This document shows positions 54,084-62,905 of a DNA stretch of 64,000 bases, one piece after another. Source of the stretch: Pimelobacter simplex (GTDB lineage: Bacteria > Actinomycetota > Actinomycetes > Propionibacteriales > Nocardioidaceae). Numbering within the stretch: the first letter of the stretch is position 1; each line of letters starts with the position of its first letter. Made by a program: the position numbers and the translations under genes. The notes beneath the pieces are model-generated. The model did no database searches and was not told the DNA's origin. It saw only the letters and a list, made by a program, of their open reading frames with translations. Location of the stretch: contig NZ_FOUK01000002.1 in assembly GCF_900114845.1 (NCBI RefSeq), forward strand, positions 496,001 through 560,000, given 5' to 3'.

Positions 54084-54941
54084 GTGACGACGACCCTCGC
54101 GGTCACCGGCGCGACGGGAGGGCTCGGGGGACGCGTCGCCCGGGCCCTCGCGGCGCGCGGGGTCGCCCAGCGCCTGCTCGTGCGCGACCCCGCGCGGGCC
54201 CCGCAGCTGCCGGGCGCCACCGTCGCCCGCACCACGTACGGCGACCGCGCGGCCGCCGTCGCCGCCCTCGACGGCGTCCGCACGCTGCTCATGGTCTCGG
54301 CCGCCGAGACCGAGGACCGGCTCGCCGAGCACCGCGCGTTCGTCGACGCGGCGGCGCAGGCGGGCGTCGAGCACGTGGTCTACACGTCGTTCTACGGCGC
54401 GGCGCCCGAGGCCACGTTCACGCTCGCGCGCGACCACTGGTTCACCGAGGAGCACCTGCGCGCCTCGGGGATGGCGTTCACCTTCCTGCGCGACAACCTC
54501 TACCTCGACTTCCTGCCGCACATGGTCGGCGAGGACGACGTCCTGCGCGGCCCCGCCGGCGACGGCCGGCTCGCCGCCGTCACCCGGGACGACGTCGCCG
54601 CGAGCGCGCTCGCGGTCCTGCTGGCGCCCGGCGAGCACGCCGGCGCGACCTACGACCTGACCGGGCCCGAGGCGCTGACGTTCACCGAGATCGCCGCGAT
54701 CATCGCGGCCCACACCGGGCGCCCGGTGACCTTCCACGACGAGACCGTCGACGATGCCTACGCCTCGCGGCGGCGCTGGGAGGCGCCGCCGTGGCAGTAC
54801 GACGCGTGGGTGTCCACCTACACCGCCGTCGCCGCCGGCGAGCTCGCCAGCGTGACCGACCACGTCGCGCGGCTCACCGGCCGCGCCCCGACCGGCCTCG
54901 CGGCGTACCTCGCCGCGCCGCACGACGAGGAGACCCCATGA
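54084..54941 (+). CDS. NmrA/TMR-type NAD(P)-binding oxidoreductase
   Basis: This 285-residue atypical SDR begins TTTLAVTGATGGLGGRVARA with the NAD(P) motif GATGGLG. The segments RTLLMVSAAETEDRLAEHR, HVVYTSFYGAAPEATFT and FLRDNLYLDFLP match the NmrA-like/quinone oxidoreductase 2 (QorB) group. The GTG start lies 28 bases after the lipoprotein stop, so it may be read through from the ABC operon. It overlaps DUF1304 by ATGA. Confidence 0.87.
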   Translation: MTTTLAVTGATGGLGGRVARALAARGVAQRLLVRDPARAPQLPGATVARTTYGDRAAAVAALDGVRTLLMVSAAETEDRLAEHRAFVDAAAQAGVEHVVYTSFYGAAPEATFTLARDHWFTEEHLRASGMAFTFLRDNLYLDFLPHMVGEDDVLRGPAGDGRLAAVTRDDVAASALAVLLAPGEHAGATYDLTGPEALTFTEIAAIIAAHTGRPVTFHDETVDDAYASRRRWEAPPWQYDAWVSTYTAVAAGELASVTDHVARLTGRAPTGLAAYLAAPHDEETP

Positions 54942-55321
54942 CCGCCGTCGGCCTGGTGTTCGCGGGGCTCGCCGCCCTGCTGCACGTCTACATCTGGGTG
55001 ATGGAGTCCCTCACCTGGACCAGCCCCCGCACCCGCGCGACCTTCGGCACCTCCGCCGAGGAGGCGGAGGCCACCAAGGAGCTGGCGTTCAACCAGGGCT
55101 TCTACAACCTCTTCCTCGCGCTGATCACGGCCGGCGGCATCGTCGCCCACGCGGCGGCCGACGACGACACGGTCGGCGTCACGCTCGTGCTGGCCGGCAC
55201 CGGCTCGATGGTGGCGGCCGCGCTGGTGCTGCTGATCTCCTCGCCCGACAAGGCGCGGGCAGCGATCACCCAGCTCGCCTTCCCGGCGGTCGCCGTGGTG
55301 CTCGTCGCGCTCGGTCTCTAG
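54938..55321 (+). CDS. DUF1304 four-helix membrane protein
   Basis: This 127-residue protein has four membrane helices and the DUF1304 pattern: HVYIWVMESLTW near the N-terminus, ELAFNQGFYNLFLALI in helix 2, and SSPDKARAAITQ before helix 4. The family is uncharacterised. It is translationally coupled to the NmrA-like gene, a common pairing. It converges on DUF1501, nine bases away. Confidence 0.87.
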   Translation: MTAVGLVFAGLAALLHVYIWVMESLTWTSPRTRATFGTSAEEAEATKELAFNQGFYNLFLALITAGGIVAHAAADDDTVGVTLVLAGTGSMVAAALVLLISSPDKARAAITQLAFPAVAVVLVALGL

Positions 55322-55330
55322 CGCGCCCGG

Positions 55331-56596
55331 CTAGGCGATCGCTCCCACCTGCTCCGGCTGGAAGCCCGGGAACACGCGCGCCGACGAGGCGCCCATCCGC
55401 TTGACGACGACCTCGGCGAGCACGCTGCGGTAGTCGGTGGTGACCAGCAGGTCGGCGTTCACGTCGTTCGTCAGCCCCGGCCAGGCGCCGTGGTAGCCGC
55501 CGCGGACGCCGGCGCCGAGCAGCAGCATCACGTTGCCGAAGCCGTGGTCCAGCCCGTAATTGGCGTTCTCCTTGGTGCGCCGCCCGAACTCCGAGAGCGT
55601 CACCACGGTCACCTTCGACGCGAGCGGGCCGAGGTCGGTGAAGAACGCCGCCAGCGCGGAGGCCAGCTCGGTCGTCATCCGCTGCAGGTCGCCCCACTCG
55701 AGGGTGCCGAGGTCGGCGTGGTGGTCCCACGAGCCGTGGTCGACGGTGATCACCTCGGCGCCGACGTCGCCGCGGATCGTGCGAGCCGTCGCCGCGAGCG
55801 CCTTGCCGAGGTCGCCGCCCGGATAGCGCGCCCCGTTGGCCGGGCCGGGCGCGGTGGCGCGGACCGGTCCGTAGTCGGCGATCGCGCGCATCGCCGAGCG
55901 CGCGCCCACGCCCAGCGGTCCCGGCGCTCCGGCCCACATGGTCCGCATCGAGCGCGGCCGCCGTCCGGCGGTGTCCCACTTGTCCGCGCCGGCCAGGCGC
56001 ATGTCGTCGATGCTCTCGACCGCGACCGACGCCTGCGGCCCGGCGAGCGCGACGGGCGGCACCGACTCCCCGAGCTGGATCGCCTGCAGCGGGTGGGTGT
56101 CGGCGTCGCGGCCGATCAGCCGGTTGAGCCAGCCGACCCGCGCGGCCGAGCCGGGGTCGGCGTCCTCGACCTCCTCGATCGCCGCGAAGTGCGAGCGGTT
56201 CGGCGCCGGCAGCCCCGTCGCGTGGACGGCGGCCATCCGGCCGGCGTTCCACATCGGCAGCAGCGGGGCGAGGTTCGGGTGCAGGCCGAAGAAGCCGTCC
56301 TTGGCCAGCAGGGTCGCCGCCGGCACGGCGATCCGCGGCCGGGCCGCGTAGTACACCGGGTCGCCGTGCGGCACGACGAGGCTCATCCCGTCGACCGCGC
56401 CGCGCAGCGAGAGCACCACGAGCACGGCGGGCGCCGAGCGCGTGGCGGCGTACGACGTCTGCACGAACGCGCTGCCGTAGACGCTCGTCACGCCGATCCC
56501 CGCACCGACGGCGAGGGTGCCGCGGAGCAGGCCGCGGCGCGAGAGGCGGCTGAACTCCGCGCACCCGTCCTGGTCGCTGCTGGTCATCGCGCTCAC
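55331..56596 (-). CDS. DUF1501 protein, Tat-exported (sulfatase-like fold)
   Basis: This 421-residue protein starts with a twin-arginine signal (LSRRGLLRG at 18-26, followed by AVGAGIGVTSVYGSAFV). The mature part has LSLRGAVDGMSLVVPHG, FFGLHPNLAPL, SEFGRRTKENANYGLDHGFG and the family metal-like HGSWDHH. DUF1501 proteins belong to the alkaline-phosphatase-like superfamily and are encoded next to DUF1800 proteins. Their function is unknown. GTG 56596 overlaps the DUF1800 stop by GTGA; ATG 56587 is an alternative. Confidence 0.9.
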   Translation of the reverse strand: MSAMTSSDQDGCAEFSRLSRRGLLRGTLAVGAGIGVTSVYGSAFVQTSYAATRSAPAVLVVLSLRGAVDGMSLVVPHGDPVYYAARPRIAVPAATLLAKDGFFGLHPNLAPLLPMWNAGRMAAVHATGLPAPNRSHFAAIEEVEDADPGSAARVGWLNRLIGRDADTHPLQAIQLGESVPPVALAGPQASVAVESIDDMRLAGADKWDTAGRRPRSMRTMWAGAPGPLGVGARSAMRAIADYGPVRATAPGPANGARYPGGDLGKALAATARTIRGDVGAEVITVDHGSWDHHADLGTLEWGDLQRMTTELASALAAFFTDLGPLASKVTVVTLSEFGRRTKENANYGLDHGFGNVMLLLGAGVRGGYHGAWPGLTNDVNADLLVTTDYRSVLAEVVVKRMGASSARVFPGFQPEQVGAIA

Positions 56597-58050
56597 CTCG
56601 TCATGTGGGTCGGGCTGTCGAGCAGGACCGTGAGCAGCCGGGGCATCTCCCAGCGCATGATCCGGTGCTTGCGGGTGATCACCTCACGCGGCTTGCAGCC
56701 GGTCGCCTCGCACGCGACGCGCAGCAGCAGCGGTGTCGAGCGCTGCCCGTGCAGGTTGCGCGCGAGGTGGTCGACGAGCTGGTCGAAGCGCAGCTTCTTC
56801 GCCGGCAGCCACGACGCGGGCGCCCGGTAGGCCGCGCCGCGACGGGGCCACCAGCCGCCGGCCATCGTGTAGTGCACGTCGACCGAGGCCAGGAAGCGCG
56901 ACGTCGACGACCACGACGCCGCGTCGTCCGGGCGCCCGTCGGGCCGCTGCCAGCCGAACGGCGTCAGCCCGAGCGACGCGGTCTGCCAGAGCAGCTGGTT
57001 GGCCGCGATCTCGTCGTCGCCGTTGCGCGGCGCCGCCGTCAGCCGGACGTCGAGCGCCCGCCAGGTCGCGACGACGTCCTCGGCCGGCGTGCGGACCTTG
57101 GCGTTGCGCGCCGCCGCGAGCTCGGGCGACGTCACGAGCGCCCGCAGCACCGGCACGATCGCCGTGTCGTTCTTCAGGTAGACGCTCGCCAGCCGGCTCA
57201 CCAGCGCCGCGGGCGGCGCGTCCGAGACGAAGCGCCGAGCCAGCTTGGTCGCGATCCGCCGCGCGGTCGCGGGGTGCCGGGCGAGGTAGTTCAGGTAGGC
57301 GGTGACCACCGGCCGGCCGTCCGCGGCCGCGTTGGCGTGGCTGAAGCCCATCACGGTGACCGGACCGGTCCAGTGGTGGGCCGGGTCGTAGGAGACCGCC
57401 CAGTCGCGCCACAGCCCGATCCGCCAGCCGGTGAGGATCCGGGCCGAGGCCTTGACGTCGTCCTCGTCGTACTGGCCGCGGCCGACGGTGTGCAGCTCCA
57501 GCAGCTCGCGCCCGAGGTTCTCGTTGGGCGCCCGCTTCGACGAGTTCGCGTTGGTCAGGTACACCGCCATCGCCGGGTGCGTCACGGCCGCCTGCAGGAG
57601 GTCGGCGTAACGGCCCAGCGCCCGCGCCCGGACCATCCGCCCGTACGACGCGCGGAACGGCCCCACCTCGCCCGCGGCCGGCACGTGCAGGTGGTGCTCC
57701 CAGAAGTCGGCCATCGTCTCCAGCACCTGGCGCTGCGACCCGATCCGCCGCGCCAGCGACCAGCACTGGTAGTTCGCGTCGGCCCGCCACAGCTCCTCGA
57801 CGCCGTCCTGGTGGCGCTTCCAGACCTGCTCGGGGGTGGCGTCGACCGACGGCCACCAGGCGGCGGTCTGGGTGGCCCAGCGGTCGTCGTACGCGCCGGT
57901 GAGCTGGCGCTCGAACCAGCGCGCGAAGCCACCCGCCGCCACGACCTGCCGGTTCAGCGCCGGCGTGTAGCCGGCGGTGAACCGCTGCAGGGCGTGCAGC
58001 GTCGCCCGGGTGGGGATCGGGGTCTTCGGATACGGACGCGCGGCCGTCAC
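56593..58050 (-). CDS. DUF1800 family protein
   Basis: This 485-residue protein shows the DUF1800 landmarks: RATLHALQRFTAGYTP at the N-terminus, MADFWEHHLHV, NENLGRELLELHTVGRGQY, ARILTGWRI, and a late LARRFVSD. It has no signal peptide of its own, so it may be exported with its DUF1501 partner or act inside. The GTG at 58050 is preceded by GGAGCGGG. It is divergent from a flavodoxin-like gene. Confidence 0.9.
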   Translation of the reverse strand: MTAARPYPKTPIPTRATLHALQRFTAGYTPALNRQVVAAGGFARWFERQLTGAYDDRWATQTAAWWPSVDATPEQVWKRHQDGVEELWRADANYQCWSLARRIGSQRQVLETMADFWEHHLHVPAAGEVGPFRASYGRMVRARALGRYADLLQAAVTHPAMAVYLTNANSSKRAPNENLGRELLELHTVGRGQYDEDDVKASARILTGWRIGLWRDWAVSYDPAHHWTGPVTVMGFSHANAAADGRPVVTAYLNYLARHPATARRIATKLARRFVSDAPPAALVSRLASVYLKNDTAIVPVLRALVTSPELAAARNAKVRTPAEDVVATWRALDVRLTAAPRNGDDEIAANQLLWQTASLGLTPFGWQRPDGRPDDAASWSSTSRFLASVDVHYTMAGGWWPRRGAAYRAPASWLPAKKLRFDQLVDHLARNLHGQRSTPLLLRVACEATGCKPREVITRKHRIMRWEMPRLLTVLLDSPTHMTR

Positions 58051-58132
58051 CCCGCTCCGATCGGCCCGTCGTCCGCGGACCTGAGCGGTGCGGGCCCGGG
58101 TGCGGACGCGGACTCCGGGTAACGCGGGGACC

Positions 58133-58732
58133 ATGAAGGCACTGGTGCTCTGCTGCACGCTCAAGAAGTCCCCGTCCGAGTCCAGCTCGGGCCTGCTCGG
58201 CCGCCGCGTCCTCGCCGCGCTGCGCGAGCACGACGTGACGGGCGACCTGATCCGCGTCGTCGACCACCCGGTCGCGTTCGGGGTGAGCACCGACGAGGGC
58301 GACGGCGACGCCTGGCCACAGATCCGGGAGCGGGTGCTCGACGCCGACATCCTCGTCATCGCCACGCCGATCTGGATGGGCCAGCCCTCGGCGGTGTGCA
58401 AGCTCGTGCTGGAGCGTCTCGACGCCGAGCTCGGCGAGACCGACGACGAGGGCCGGATGCCGACCTCCGGCAAGGTCGCCGCGGTCGCCGTCGTCGGCAA
58501 CGAGGACGGCGCCCACCACGTGAGCGCCGAGGTCTACCAGGCGTTGAGCGACGTCGGCTTCACGATCCCCGCCAACGCGGTCACCTACTGGGTGGGCGAG
58601 GCGATGGGGTCCACCGACTACAAGGAGCTCGACCCCGAGCCCGAGAAGACCGCCGAGACCACGCGCACGCTCGCCGCCAACGCCGCGCACCTCGCGGCGC
58701 TGCTGCGCGACGCGCCGTACCCGAGCACGTGA
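58133..58732 (+). CDS. Flavodoxin-like NAD(P)H-dependent reductase
   Basis: This 199-residue flavodoxin-like fold protein has an N-terminal MKALVLCCTLKKSPSESSSG (phosphate-binding P-loop with serines), ADILVIATPIWMGQPSAVCK (the FMN-contact loop), then VAAVAVVGNEDGAHH. It matches the FMN-reductase/WrbA-related family that makes two-electron reductions of quinones or similar compounds. ATG 58133 has GGGGA upstream. It ends in a strong hairpin shared with the convergent MFS gene. Confidence 0.88.
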   Translation: MKALVLCCTLKKSPSESSSGLLGRRVLAALREHDVTGDLIRVVDHPVAFGVSTDEGDGDAWPQIRERVLDADILVIATPIWMGQPSAVCKLVLERLDAELGETDDEGRMPTSGKVAAVAVVGNEDGAHHVSAEVYQALSDVGFTIPANAVTYWVGEAMGSTDYKELDPEPEKTAETTRTLAANAAHLAALLRDAPYPST

Positions 58733-58762
58733 GCGGCCGGGCGACGGAGGTCGCCCGGCCGC
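58733..58762. terminator. Bidirectional terminator, 13-bp perfect stem
   Basis: GCGGCCGGGCGAC pairs perfectly with GTCGCCCGGCCGC around a GGAG loop. It starts directly after the flavodoxin stop and ends 15 bases before the convergent MFS stop. Confidence 0.8.
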
Positions 58763-58777
58763 CCGGCCGCTGGTCGG

Positions 58778-60286
58778 TCAGTGCGCGAGCACCGCGGTGC
58801 CGGCGTGCTCCGGCGCGTCGATCTGCCGGATGGTGCGCGGCAGCAGGGCCGCGACCACCGCACCGACGACGGCCGCGCCGGCGCTGATCAGGAAGGCCAC
58901 CAGGTAGCCGTCGTTCGTGTAGAGCACCGCTCCCCCGGTCATCTCGGGCGGCAACGGGGCGACGTACGAGTTGTTGAGGACGGCGAACACGATCACCGGC
59001 AGGATCGCCGGGAACGCGCTCTGGAAGACGCCGACGATGCTCGCCGTCGACGCCTGCAGCTGCGGCGGCACCGCGGCGATGAGCAGGTTCGGGATGGCCG
59101 CGTACCCCAGGCCCTGGCCGAAGCCGAAGACGCCCGCGAGCACGATGAGCAGGCCCTTGCCGTCGTGCGCGACACCGACCGCCGCGAACCCGGCGGCCAT
59201 GATGAGCAGACCGGCGACGAGCAGCGGCTGCGGACGCATCCGCCGGCCCACGAGCAGGCCGACGACGAGACCGCCGACCATCACCATCGCCCCGATCGGC
59301 GCCTGGAAGATGGCGAAGCCCTCCGCGCTCAGGCCGAAGCCGTAGCCCAGCCCCAGCACGGCCGGCGTCATCGCGATCATCGGCAGCAGCATGGTGAACA
59401 GCGCGCTCGAGCCGTACACGAAGCCGGCGCTGATCGTCGTGAGCAGGACCGGACGGCGGCGCAGCACGTCGATGTCGATCAGCGGCTCGCTGGTGGTGCG
59501 CGCCGACAGGAGCCACGCCGCCACCAGCACGACGCCGGCGACGAGGTAGGCGAGGGTGCGGCCGGCGGTCCAGCCCCACGTGGGACCGAAGCTCACCGCG
59601 ACCAGGATCCCCGCGATGCCGCCACCCAGGAGGACGGCGCCGAGCAGGTCGAGCCGGGCCCGGGCCCGCACCGGCGACTCGTCGGTCGACAGCGCGATCA
59701 TGGCGCCGAGCAGGACCAGCCCGATCAGCGAGAACCAGAAGATGCTGCGGAAGCCGTGGTTGTCGATCAGCCAGCCGGTCAGGAACGGCGCGGGGATGGC
59801 GACCAGGCCCATGCCGCTCGTCGCGACGCTGACCGCGAGCGCGACCGTCCGCGCCGGGAAGACGTCGCGGATCAGCGAGTAGCTGAGGAACAGGCACGGC
59901 ACCAGGAGGCCCGAGAGGGCCCGGCCCGCGATGAGGACGCCGTAGCTCGTCGCCACCGCCGAGAGGAGCGAGCCGAGCGCCGATCCGGCGACGCAGACGA
60001 GGAGCAGCCGGCGCTTGCCGTGCAGGTCCGCGAGCCGGCCGACCAGCGGCGCCGCGACCGCGCCGAGCAGCAGGAACGCGGTGAGCAGCCAGGCACCCTG
60101 GCTGGTCTGGTAGTGCGTGGTGATCGTCGGCAGGGCCATGGCGATCATCAGGTAGCTGATCGTGAGCATCTCCAGGAGCAGCACGATCGAGACGAGGGAG
60201 AACACCAGGCGCGGTGTCCACCGCTCGGGTGCGGATGAGGCGCTGTCGGCGGGCGGCGGCAGGGCGCTGTCGTGGGCGGTGACCAT
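58778..60286 (-). CDS. MFS drug exporter, DHA2 family
   Basis: This 502-residue exporter has about 14 helices. Motif A is GRLADLHGKRRLL, and MALPTITTHYQTSQGAWLLTA in helices 1-2 and VATSGMGLVAIPAPFLTGWL (motif C-like) mark the EmrB/QacA group. GGAAGGAAG precedes ATG 60286. No regulator gene is adjacent, but a palindrome CTCCGGC-GAGC-GCCGGAG lies upstream at 60330-60347 and may be an operator. The substrate is unknown. Confidence 0.9.
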   Translation of the reverse strand: MVTAHDSALPPPADSASSAPERWTPRLVFSLVSIVLLLEMLTISYLMIAMALPTITTHYQTSQGAWLLTAFLLLGAVAAPLVGRLADLHGKRRLLLVCVAGSALGSLLSAVATSYGVLIAGRALSGLLVPCLFLSYSLIRDVFPARTVALAVSVATSGMGLVAIPAPFLTGWLIDNHGFRSIFWFSLIGLVLLGAMIALSTDESPVRARARLDLLGAVLLGGGIAGILVAVSFGPTWGWTAGRTLAYLVAGVVLVAAWLLSARTTSEPLIDIDVLRRRPVLLTTISAGFVYGSSALFTMLLPMIAMTPAVLGLGYGFGLSAEGFAIFQAPIGAMVMVGGLVVGLLVGRRMRPQPLLVAGLLIMAAGFAAVGVAHDGKGLLIVLAGVFGFGQGLGYAAIPNLLIAAVPPQLQASTASIVGVFQSAFPAILPVIVFAVLNNSYVAPLPPEMTGGAVLYTNDGYLVAFLISAGAAVVGAVVAALLPRTIRQIDAPEHAGTAVLAH

Positions 60287-60329
60287 CGTGATCTTCCTTC
60301 CGGGAGGCCGGCCGGGAGGCTCGGCGCAC

Positions 60330-60347
60330 CTCCGGCGAGCGCCGGAG
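60330..60347. promoter_or_regulatory. Inverted repeat upstream of the MFS gene
   Basis: CTCCGGC and GCCGGAG pair across four bases, 44 bases before the MFS ATG. It could be an operator or a leader hairpin. Confidence 0.35.
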
Positions 60348-60388
60348 TGAGGCACATCACAGGGCACGGGCAGGCCGTGCCGGTCACC

Positions 60389-60409
60389 CGCTCCCGCACC
60401 GCGGGAGCG
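60389..60409 (-). terminator. Terminator after the DUF4334 gene
   Basis: CGCTCCCGC and GCGGGAGCG form a 9-bp stem with an ACC loop, about 28 bases past the DUF4334 stop on the minus strand. Confidence 0.55.
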
Positions 60410-60436
60410 TCGCGCGCAGGTCGCGCGCGGCTCTGA

Positions 60437-61003
60437 TCATTCGCCCGGGTCGCGCTCCAGCACGAAGAAGTACGGCGGCGCGTCGCGCAGGTCCATGCAG
60501 CCGAGCAGGGTGCGCTCGTCGACCCGGCGGAACAGGTCGATGATCGGCAGGTGGTCGTAGCTCATCCCGGCCGTCACCACCCCGCGGTACTCCACGTTGC
60601 GCAGCCGGGCCCGCGGCTTGCGGGTGCGCAGCGCGGGCAGCGCGGCGCCCATCACCTGGCGCCCGCGCGCGACGACGCCGGACGGGATCCTGTCGACCAT
60701 GCCGAACGGGATCCGGCGCGGGTCGACCGAGACGATCTGCCCCGAGGGCCCCCGGAACAGCAGCGGGTGCACCTCGTCGACCGAGTCGAACTGCTTGCCG
60801 TACCAGCCCGAGGCCTCCAGCAGCCCGTCCATCGGGTGACCGGTGGCGAGCTCGCGCCCGTGCCAGCGGCCGGTCACCTCGTCGGCGCGGACGGCGGGCA
60901 GGGAGTCGAAGAGCGCGAGGGCGTCGTCGAGCGCGCAGGCGGGCTCCAGGGCGGCGAGGGCGGCGAGGGCGGTGCTCGCGGCCTGCGGGTCGGCGGCGGT
61001 CAC
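60437..61003 (-). CDS. GXWXG/DUF4334 domain protein
   Basis: This 188-residue protein has the GXWXG motif (TGRWHG, residues 44-49) in its N-terminal half. A DUF4334 domain follows, with ARLRNVEYRGVVTAGMSYDHLPIIDLFRR split over two strands and a C-terminal PPYFFVLER. The combination is common in mycobacteria and relatives; a lipocalin-like beta barrel is likely, binding a small hydrophobic ligand. It starts with GTG at 61003 and overlaps the serpin stop by GTGA. Confidence 0.85.
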   Translation of the reverse strand: MTAADPQAASTALAALAALEPACALDDALALFDSLPAVRADEVTGRWHGRELATGHPMDGLLEASGWYGKQFDSVDEVHPLLFRGPSGQIVSVDPRRIPFGMVDRIPSGVVARGRQVMGAALPALRTRKPRARLRNVEYRGVVTAGMSYDHLPIIDLFRRVDERTLLGCMDLRDAPPYFFVLERDPGE

Positions 61004-62133
61004 GGTCGCACCCAGGCGTGGAACAGCGGGACGCCCTCCCAGGCGCCGCCACGAGCCAGCGCGACGAGCGCGTGGGGACGGTCGTAGGTCACGGTCACCC
61101 GACGCACCCTACGGTCCACGTACGACGGCATCCCGGCCGCCCGCACCGACAGCGCCGTCACCGCCGCGGCGCGGAAGCCGTCGGCGTCGTACGACGCCGT
61201 CGCGGCCTGCACGCACTGCAGGTCGATGCCCCGGGCGGTCGCCTCGGGCGGCAGCAGCGCGCCGAGCCCGTGGCCCACCTCGGTGACGCCGGGCGCGCTC
61301 GTCAGGTCGTGCGTCGCGTCGGCCTGCCAGGCCGGGAGCCGGCCGGTCCAGACCTCGGCGCCGTCGTCGGGCGCGCCCCACGCCTCGAACCGCTCGGTGC
61401 GCTCGGCCACCCGCCAGGCGTGCCCGTCGGCGAGCTCGCCCGCGGGACGGTCGCCGTGCGCCAGCGCGCCGCCCAGGTGGCGGGCGACGACCTCGTCCAC
61501 GGCCTGCCACACGTCCGCCGCGGCGACGCCGGGCGCGGCCACCACGCTCAGCACGTCGATGCCGTCGTCGGTCGGCGGGGCGGCCACCGCGACCGGTCCG
61601 GCCGCCTCGGTGGCGACGATCGCCTGCAGCTCGCCGTCCAGGAGCAGGAGGCCGTCGTCGTCGGTGCCGAGCGGCCGGCGCCAGCGCGGCTCGGTGACCA
61701 GGGCCGAGGCGAGCAGGAGCAGCGTGTCGGCGTCCACCTCGACCGGGAACCGCTCGATCAGCCCGCGGGTGTGCTCGCGCGCCCACGCGTCGAGGGCGGC
61801 CTGGCCCGGCAGCGCCGCGACGGGGACCGGGCCCGGGAGGGCCCGCGACAGCGCGAGGTCCGGCCGCAGCCACCCGCCGAGCGCCGCCCCGACGGCCGGG
61901 TGCGGGTCGGCCAGCAGCGCGGTCACGGCGCCGGTCGCGGTCGCGACGGGGACCCCGAGCACGTCCTCGACCGCGGCCCGGTCGGCGGGCTCGGTGACCG
62001 TCTCGGCGACCGCGGCCAGCAGAAGCCAGAGCCCCGCGGCGGAGACGATGGGGGCCTCGTCGAGGCCGGCCGCCGCGCGCAGCCGCGCGGCGTGGTCGCG
62101 CAGGGCGACGGCGGGGACGGTGGTGGGCGCCAT
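61000..62133 (-). CDS. Serpin-family protein without signal peptide
   Basis: This 377-residue protein has serpin landmarks throughout: IVSAAGLWLLLAAVAETVTE near residue 30, DAWAREHTRGLIERFP (helix F region), LLLLASALVTEPRW (the NxxYF-like strand 3A), and a hinge-like DADGFRAAAVTAL. The C-terminal end PLFHAWVRP corresponds to the PLFxGRVxxP of serpins. Serpins trap serine or cysteine proteases with an exposed loop; here the loop lies near residues 326-345. The length is normal. No signal peptide means it works in the cytoplasm or is not inhibitory. The ATG is leaderless behind TAGCGT. Confidence 0.75.
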   Translation of the reverse strand: MAPTTVPAVALRDHAARLRAAAGLDEAPIVSAAGLWLLLAAVAETVTEPADRAAVEDVLGVPVATATGAVTALLADPHPAVGAALGGWLRPDLALSRALPGPVPVAALPGQAALDAWAREHTRGLIERFPVEVDADTLLLLASALVTEPRWRRPLGTDDDGLLLLDGELQAIVATEAAGPVAVAAPPTDDGIDVLSVVAAPGVAAADVWQAVDEVVARHLGGALAHGDRPAGELADGHAWRVAERTERFEAWGAPDDGAEVWTGRLPAWQADATHDLTSAPGVTEVGHGLGALLPPEATARGIDLQCVQAATASYDADGFRAAAVTALSVRAAGMPSYVDRRVRRVTVTYDRPHALVALARGGAWEGVPLFHAWVRP

Positions 62134-62139
62134 GGGCCC

Positions 62140-62145
62140 ACGCTA
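62140..62145 (-). promoter_or_regulatory. -10 box for a leaderless serpin-gene transcript
   Basis: TAGCGT on the minus strand is followed by six bases and then the ATG at 62133. It lies at the edge of a 13-bp tandem repeat. Confidence 0.5.
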
Positions 62146-62172
62146 GGACACCCCGCTAGGACACGCCGCTAG
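62141..62172. repeat. Two and a half tandem copies of a 13-bp unit
   Basis: CGCTAGGACACCC and CGCTAGGACACGC are followed by a partial CGCTAG. The array contains the TAG stop of the carboxymuconolactone decarboxylase-like gene (62171-62169) and most of the -10 box of the serpin gene, so each copy also duplicates a TAGCG element. Confidence 0.8.
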
Positions 62173-62750
62173 TCCGCGTCCGGGAGCGGAACCCGCCACA
62201 CGCGCAGGCTGAGCGCGAGCATCTCGTAGTAGCCGACCAGCGTGACCAGCTCGGCGAGCCGGGCCCTCCCCAGCGCCGCCTCCCCGGCCCGGAAGCTCGC
62301 GTCGTCGAGGTCGCGGGTGGCGACGAGCGCGGCGACGACGGCGTGCACCTGCGCCTCGTCCGCGCCGAACGTGCCGGCCGCCCGTCCCTCCCGCAGGTCC
62401 GCGAGCTCGGCCTCCGACAGCCCGCTCCGGCGGGCCACCCGCTCGTGCGCGTAGATCTCGAACGCGCTGTCGTGGGCGTGCGCCACCGCGAGGACGGCGA
62501 TCTCCCGCTCGCGGCCGGTCAGCGACGTGCGGTAGCGCAGCGCCGCCCCCAGCTCCTGGACGGCGCCACCGGTCGCCGGCGCGAGCAGCATCGCGTCGAA
62601 GGGGCCTTCGAGCCGCCCGTGCGCGTCGGTCAGCGCGAAGGCCGGGTCCCGGCCCCGGTCCCCGCCGACGATCGCGTCGTAGAGCGCGCGCTGGCCGGCA
62701 TCGAGCTCGTCCGGGGCGAGCCAGGGTGCCCGCCGCTCGTTCCCCGTCAT
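62169..62750 (-). CDS. Carboxymuconolactone decarboxylase/AhpD-like protein
   Basis: This 193-residue helical protein has the CMD fold. GREREIAVLAVAHAHDSAFEIYAHERVARRSG (about 80-112) is the CMD signature with the EIYAHE motif, split by the helix turn after HAHD. It lacks the CxxC pair of AhpD peroxidases, so a decarboxylase or isomerase role is more likely than peroxide reduction. ATG 62750 is preceded by TACGTT seven bases upstream, giving a leaderless message; a longer frame from 62792 is less likely. Confidence 0.85.
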   Translation of the reverse strand: MTGNERRAPWLAPDELDAGQRALYDAIVGGDRGRDPAFALTDAHGRLEGPFDAMLLAPATGGAVQELGAALRYRTSLTGREREIAVLAVAHAHDSAFEIYAHERVARRSGLSEAELADLREGRAAGTFGADEAQVHAVVAALVATRDLDDASFRAGEAALGRARLAELVTLVGYYEMLALSLRVWRVPLPDAD

Positions 62751-62757
62751 GGACGCG

Positions 62758-62763
62758 AACGTA
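62758..62763 (-). promoter_or_regulatory. -10 box for a leaderless CMD-gene transcript
   Basis: TACGTT on the minus strand is followed by seven bases and then the ATG at 62750. Confidence 0.5.
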
Positions 62764-62905
62764 GCAACGCCCCGCATCCCGTTGTCCGCCACGGACGAAG
62801 GACGCCCGGATCTTCGGTCGCCGTGGCCGTGACCGCCGCCACATCCGCGGACCTACCTTCGTCGCGGGCCGCCGAGCGACCCGTCCCCACGAAGGAGCCA
62901 GACCG

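Noticed and set aside
58051..58132. A search for a regulatory palindrome between the DUF1800 and flavodoxin genes.
   Set aside because: No convincing inverted repeat or -10 box could be identified there.
62141..62172. The 13-bp repeats as a small CRISPR-like array.
   Set aside because: The units abut directly with no spacers, and no cas genes are present.
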